From CAYTBN01 sp964436045 (GTDB lineage: Bacteria > Myxococcota_A > UBA796 > UBA9615 > CAYRNR01), in the NCBI GenBank assembly GCA_964436045.1, contig CAYTBN010000027.1, positions 25,464 through 89,463 on the forward strand: a stretch of 64,000 nucleotides of DNA. The letters are read 5' to 3'. Positions within the stretch are counted from its first letter, which is position 1; each line of letters begins with the position of its first letter. The notes beneath the pieces are model-generated. The model was not told where the DNA came from and made no database searches. It worked only from the letters and a program-made list of their open reading frames with translations. Positions 62,323 to 64,000 of the stretch are shown here, piece by piece. The position numbers were made by a program, and so were the translations under genes.

Positions 62323-63726
62323 TCAGCACGGGTCGTTCGCCGCGCCCGGCGTGCCGAGCTCACCGTTGGGCATCACCGACGTGGCCTCGCACCAGTTGGT
62401 TCCGTCGTCGTTGTGGGCCAGCTCCGTCTCGTCCAGGGTCATCGAGGCTCCCGCCGGGTCCGGCCAGTTCACCCCGTCGTCCCAGGCGATCTCGTCGATC
62501 ACGATCCCCTCGCAGGTCAACACGATCTCGTCGGACGAGTTGGCCAGGTCCATCTCGCCACCGAATGCGTAGTCCACCGCGACGTTGCCGTTGATCCCGG
62601 GGTCGGTGCTCTTGCCCAGCACGGCGCGGCCGTGGCCCGCGATGGCGAGGGGGCCGCTGATGACGTGGGTGTCCGTTCCCAGGTCGGTCAACACGCAGTC
62701 CGCCAGCGAAGCGTCCAGGCCCAGGGTGTTGAACAGCTCGAACCACTCGCCGTCGCCGTCGGCCACCGTCTGCGGATTCTGCATGACCTCGGTGATCACG
62801 ACGTCACCGGCCTGGATCGGCACCTCGTCGACGGCGCCGTCGCAGTCGTCGTCCACGCCGTTGCCCGGGTTCTCGGTGGCGCCCGGGTTGATCGCCGGGT
62901 CGTTGTCGTCGCAGTCGTCCTGCTGCGCGTAGCCGTCGCCGTCCACGTCCACACCGCAGGCGATGTTGGGCTGGCCCGGCGTCCCCAGATCGACGCCGTT
63001 GGCCATCTCGGTGAAGCCGTCGCACCAGTGCTCCGCCATGTCGTTGTACAGCCCGTTGGACTCGTCGTAGTTCATGGTGACGCCCTCGCCGCCGGGCCAG
63101 CCGGCGGCGGTGTCGTACTCGATCCGATCCACCTCGGCCAGGCAGGTCAGGATGATCTCGTCGTCGTCCTGGCCCAGGTGCAGATCGCCGCCGTAGGCGT
63201 AATCCACGGGCACGTCACCGTTGATGCCGGTGTCCGTGGACTTGCCCAGCACCGCCCGCCCGTGCGCCGGCACCACCACGGAATCGAGGATCAGGTGGCC
63301 GTCCTGGTCGACGTCACCGATGGTGCAGTGCTGCAGGTCGTAGTCGAACCCGGTGACGTTGAAGATCTCGAGCCACTCGCCGTCGCCGTCCAGGGCCGCG
63401 ATCGGGTCGTACATCACCTCGGAGATGACCAGCGAGCCCGCGGGTACGTCCGGAGGTTCGACGCTGGTGGTGTCGTCGTCGCCCGTGCTGTCGTCGTCGC
63501 CGGTGGTGTCGTCGTCGCCGGTCGTGTCGTCGTCGCCCGTGTCGTCGTCACCGGTGTCGTCGTCGCCCGTGTCGTCGTCCCCGGTGTCGTCGTCCCCGGT
63601 GTCGTCGTCCCCGGTATCGTCGTTGTCGTCGTTGTCGTCGTCGTCGCCGACCACGTCCGGATAGCAGCCCGCGACCCACGAGAGGGCGGCGAGGATGGTG
63701 AAGGTCAGCAATATCGGCGAGCGCAT
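62323..63726 (-). CDS. Lamin-tail/MopE lipoprotein with Asp linker (paralogue 2)
   Basis: 467 residues from an ATG with a GGAGGG Shine-Dalgarno. Lipobox VAGC, then a linker with about ten GDDDT/TGDDD units, LTD domain (VISEVMYDPIAALDGDGEWLEIFN), MopE unit (DGDGYAQQDDCDDNDPAINPGA) and second LTD (VITEVMQNPQTVADGDGEWFELFN). The two paralogues share domain order and the motif GRAVLGKSTD/GRVVLAKNAD. They are transcribed in the same direction, 76 bp apart, as a tandem duplication. Confidence 0.88.
   Translation of the reverse strand: MRSPILLTFTILAALSWVAGCYPDVVGDDDDNDDNDDTGDDDTGDDDTGDDDTGDDDTGDDDTGDDDTTGDDDTTGDDDSTGDDDTTSVEPPDVPAGSLVISEVMYDPIAALDGDGEWLEIFNVTGFDYDLQHCTIGDVDQDGHLILDSVVVPAHGRAVLGKSTDTGINGDVPVDYAYGGDLHLGQDDDEIILTCLAEVDRIEYDTAAGWPGGEGVTMNYDESNGLYNDMAEHWCDGFTEMANGVDLGTPGQPNIACGVDVDGDGYAQQDDCDDNDPAINPGATENPGNGVDDDCDGAVDEVPIQAGDVVITEVMQNPQTVADGDGEWFELFNTLGLDASLADCVLTDLGTDTHVISGPLAIAGHGRAVLGKSTDPGINGNVAVDYAFGGEMDLANSSDEIVLTCEGIVIDEIAWDDGVNWPDPAGASMTLDETELAHNDDGTNWCEATSVMPNGELGTPGAANDPC
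63470..63640 (-). repeat. 15-bp tandem repeats coding the GDDDT linker
   Basis: Plus-strand units of the type gtcgtcgtcgcccgt/gtcgtcgtccccggt, ten to eleven copies, encode Thr-Gly-Asp-Asp-Asp. Identity between neighbouring units is high, and one or two units carry an extra codon (TTGDDD). In-frame length change is expected to be tolerated. Confidence 0.8.
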
Positions 63727-63900
63727 GGTCCCTCCAGTGGCTGGCGCGAAGCCCCGCCAGAACCTATCGCAACCCCGGCTCCGCTGCACCCCGGACAGCC
63801 GGCTGCGACGGATGCGGGTCGATCCCATTCGCGCTACGATGAGGGGGAGGATCGGGGTGGACCGAATCGTAGCGGTCCGCCACCGTCGATGACTCTAGAT

Positions 63901-63931
63901 AGTCTCCATCCCGAAATGCGGGATGGAGACT
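63901..63931. repeat. Perfect 13-bp hairpin palindrome
   Basis: AGTCTCCATCCCG (63901-63913), a 5-nt loop (AAATG) and the exact complement CGGGATGGAGACT (63919-63931). No T-tract, so not a classic terminator. Could be a REP-like element, a transposon end or a protein-binding site. Confidence 0.7.
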
Positions 63932-63949
63932 GGCGTGGTTCCCGCGGCC

Positions 63950-63964
63950 AAAATGAGTCATTTT
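63950..63964. repeat. 15-bp palindrome AAAATGA-G-TCATTTT
   Basis: Perfect 7-bp arms around one G, AT-rich in a GC-rich setting, 18 bp after the 13-bp hairpin. It includes an ATG (63953-63955) from which a frame stays open to the right edge, so it may lie across the start of an incomplete gene. No Shine-Dalgarno is visible. Confidence 0.55.
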
Positions 63965-64000
63965 TCGCGAGGTCAATGGTCCGGCACACCGGGAGGGCAA

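Noticed and set aside
60933..62594. 553-residue plus-strand open frame
   Set aside because: Antisense to a lamin-tail lipoprotein; Val/Gly/His-biased composition without motifs.
63470..63640. CRISPR-like spacing of repeats
   Set aside because: Units are contiguous 15-bp coding repeats without spacers.
63764..64000. 78-residue minus-strand frame at right edge
   Set aside because: Covers the palindromes, has no family feature and no Shine-Dalgarno; probably not coding.
63953..64000. Plus-strand frame from ATG at 63953 to right edge
   Set aside because: Only 16 codons visible, start lies inside a palindrome and no Shine-Dalgarno; not enough to call a gene, though kept as a note in findings.

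Overview
The window is about 70% GC with tightly packed genes, no rRNA, tRNA or CRISPR array that I can see, and no insertion-sequence transposase. Several traits point to an uncultured Myxococcota (former Deltaproteobacteria) lineage: a MYXO-CTERM-like sorting tail, MopE-type Asp/Cys-rich metal-binding repeats, paired MJ0042 zinc-ribbon/TPR membrane proteins, PilZ/DUF4388 proteins, a Tad locus rich in FHA domains, and many lipoproteins whose mature N-terminus is a low-complexity Asp/Thr/Gly linker. This placement is inference from gene content; no marker-gene tree was possible.

Layout. 1-9.1 kb: the tail of a J-domain protein, a lipoprotein, dtd, a REC-GGDEF diguanylate cyclase, an IgGFc-binding-like lipoprotein, a TFIIB-type zinc protein, and two tandem zinc-ribbon/TM/TPR proteins. 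9.2-21.5 kb: housekeeping genes (pcrA/uvrD-type helicase, glmU, ssb, xseB, tlyA, an rlpA-like gene) interleaved with secreted proteins and lipoproteins. 21.6-39.2 kb: a long minus-strand Tad (type IVc pilus) locus. In transcription order it holds a prepilin peptidase, a GT-C-like membrane protein, two TadE/TadG-like proteins, TadE, a membrane-anchored unknown, CpaB, a CpaC secretin, an FHA-CpaF ATPase, TadB, TadC, two further FHA membrane proteins, a second CpaF-type ATPase and a lipoprotein. Two Flp-like pilins are transcribed divergently. 39.4-41.2 kb: a Hanks-type Ser/Thr kinase directly downstream of the pilins. 41.2-43.4 kb: archease-rtcB-DUF192 RNA-repair operon. 43.4-51.4 kb: a MYXO-CTERM FG-GAP protein, a cupredoxin/CarboxypepD-like lipoprotein, two PilZ/DUF4388 paralogues and a small coupled gene. 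51.4-55.3 kb: a rifampicin-phosphotransferase-like enzyme translationally coupled to an APC permease. 55.3-58.2 kb: a MopE/beta-helix lipoprotein split by an apparent frameshift. 58.3-60.8 kb: an ArsR-methyltransferase regulator (SahR-like) overlapping ahcY, with a dyad operator candidate on its promoter. 60.8-63.7 kb: two tandem lamin-tail/MopE lipoproteins.

Most interesting reading: the Tad machine carries four FHA (phosphothreonine-binding) domains on three proteins, has two motor ATPases, shows no recognisable TadZ/CpaE, and sits next to a transmembrane Ser/Thr kinase. This suggests a phospho-regulated Tad apparatus, possibly related to the Kil (Tad-like) contact-dependent predation machinery of Myxococcus xanthus. 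Other notable features are arrays of one hexanucleotide family (CCGAGN) in three intergenic spacers, a large imperfect palindrome at 20.1 kb, and PilZ/DUF4388 proteins that appear to keep a J-domain fold without the HPD motif.
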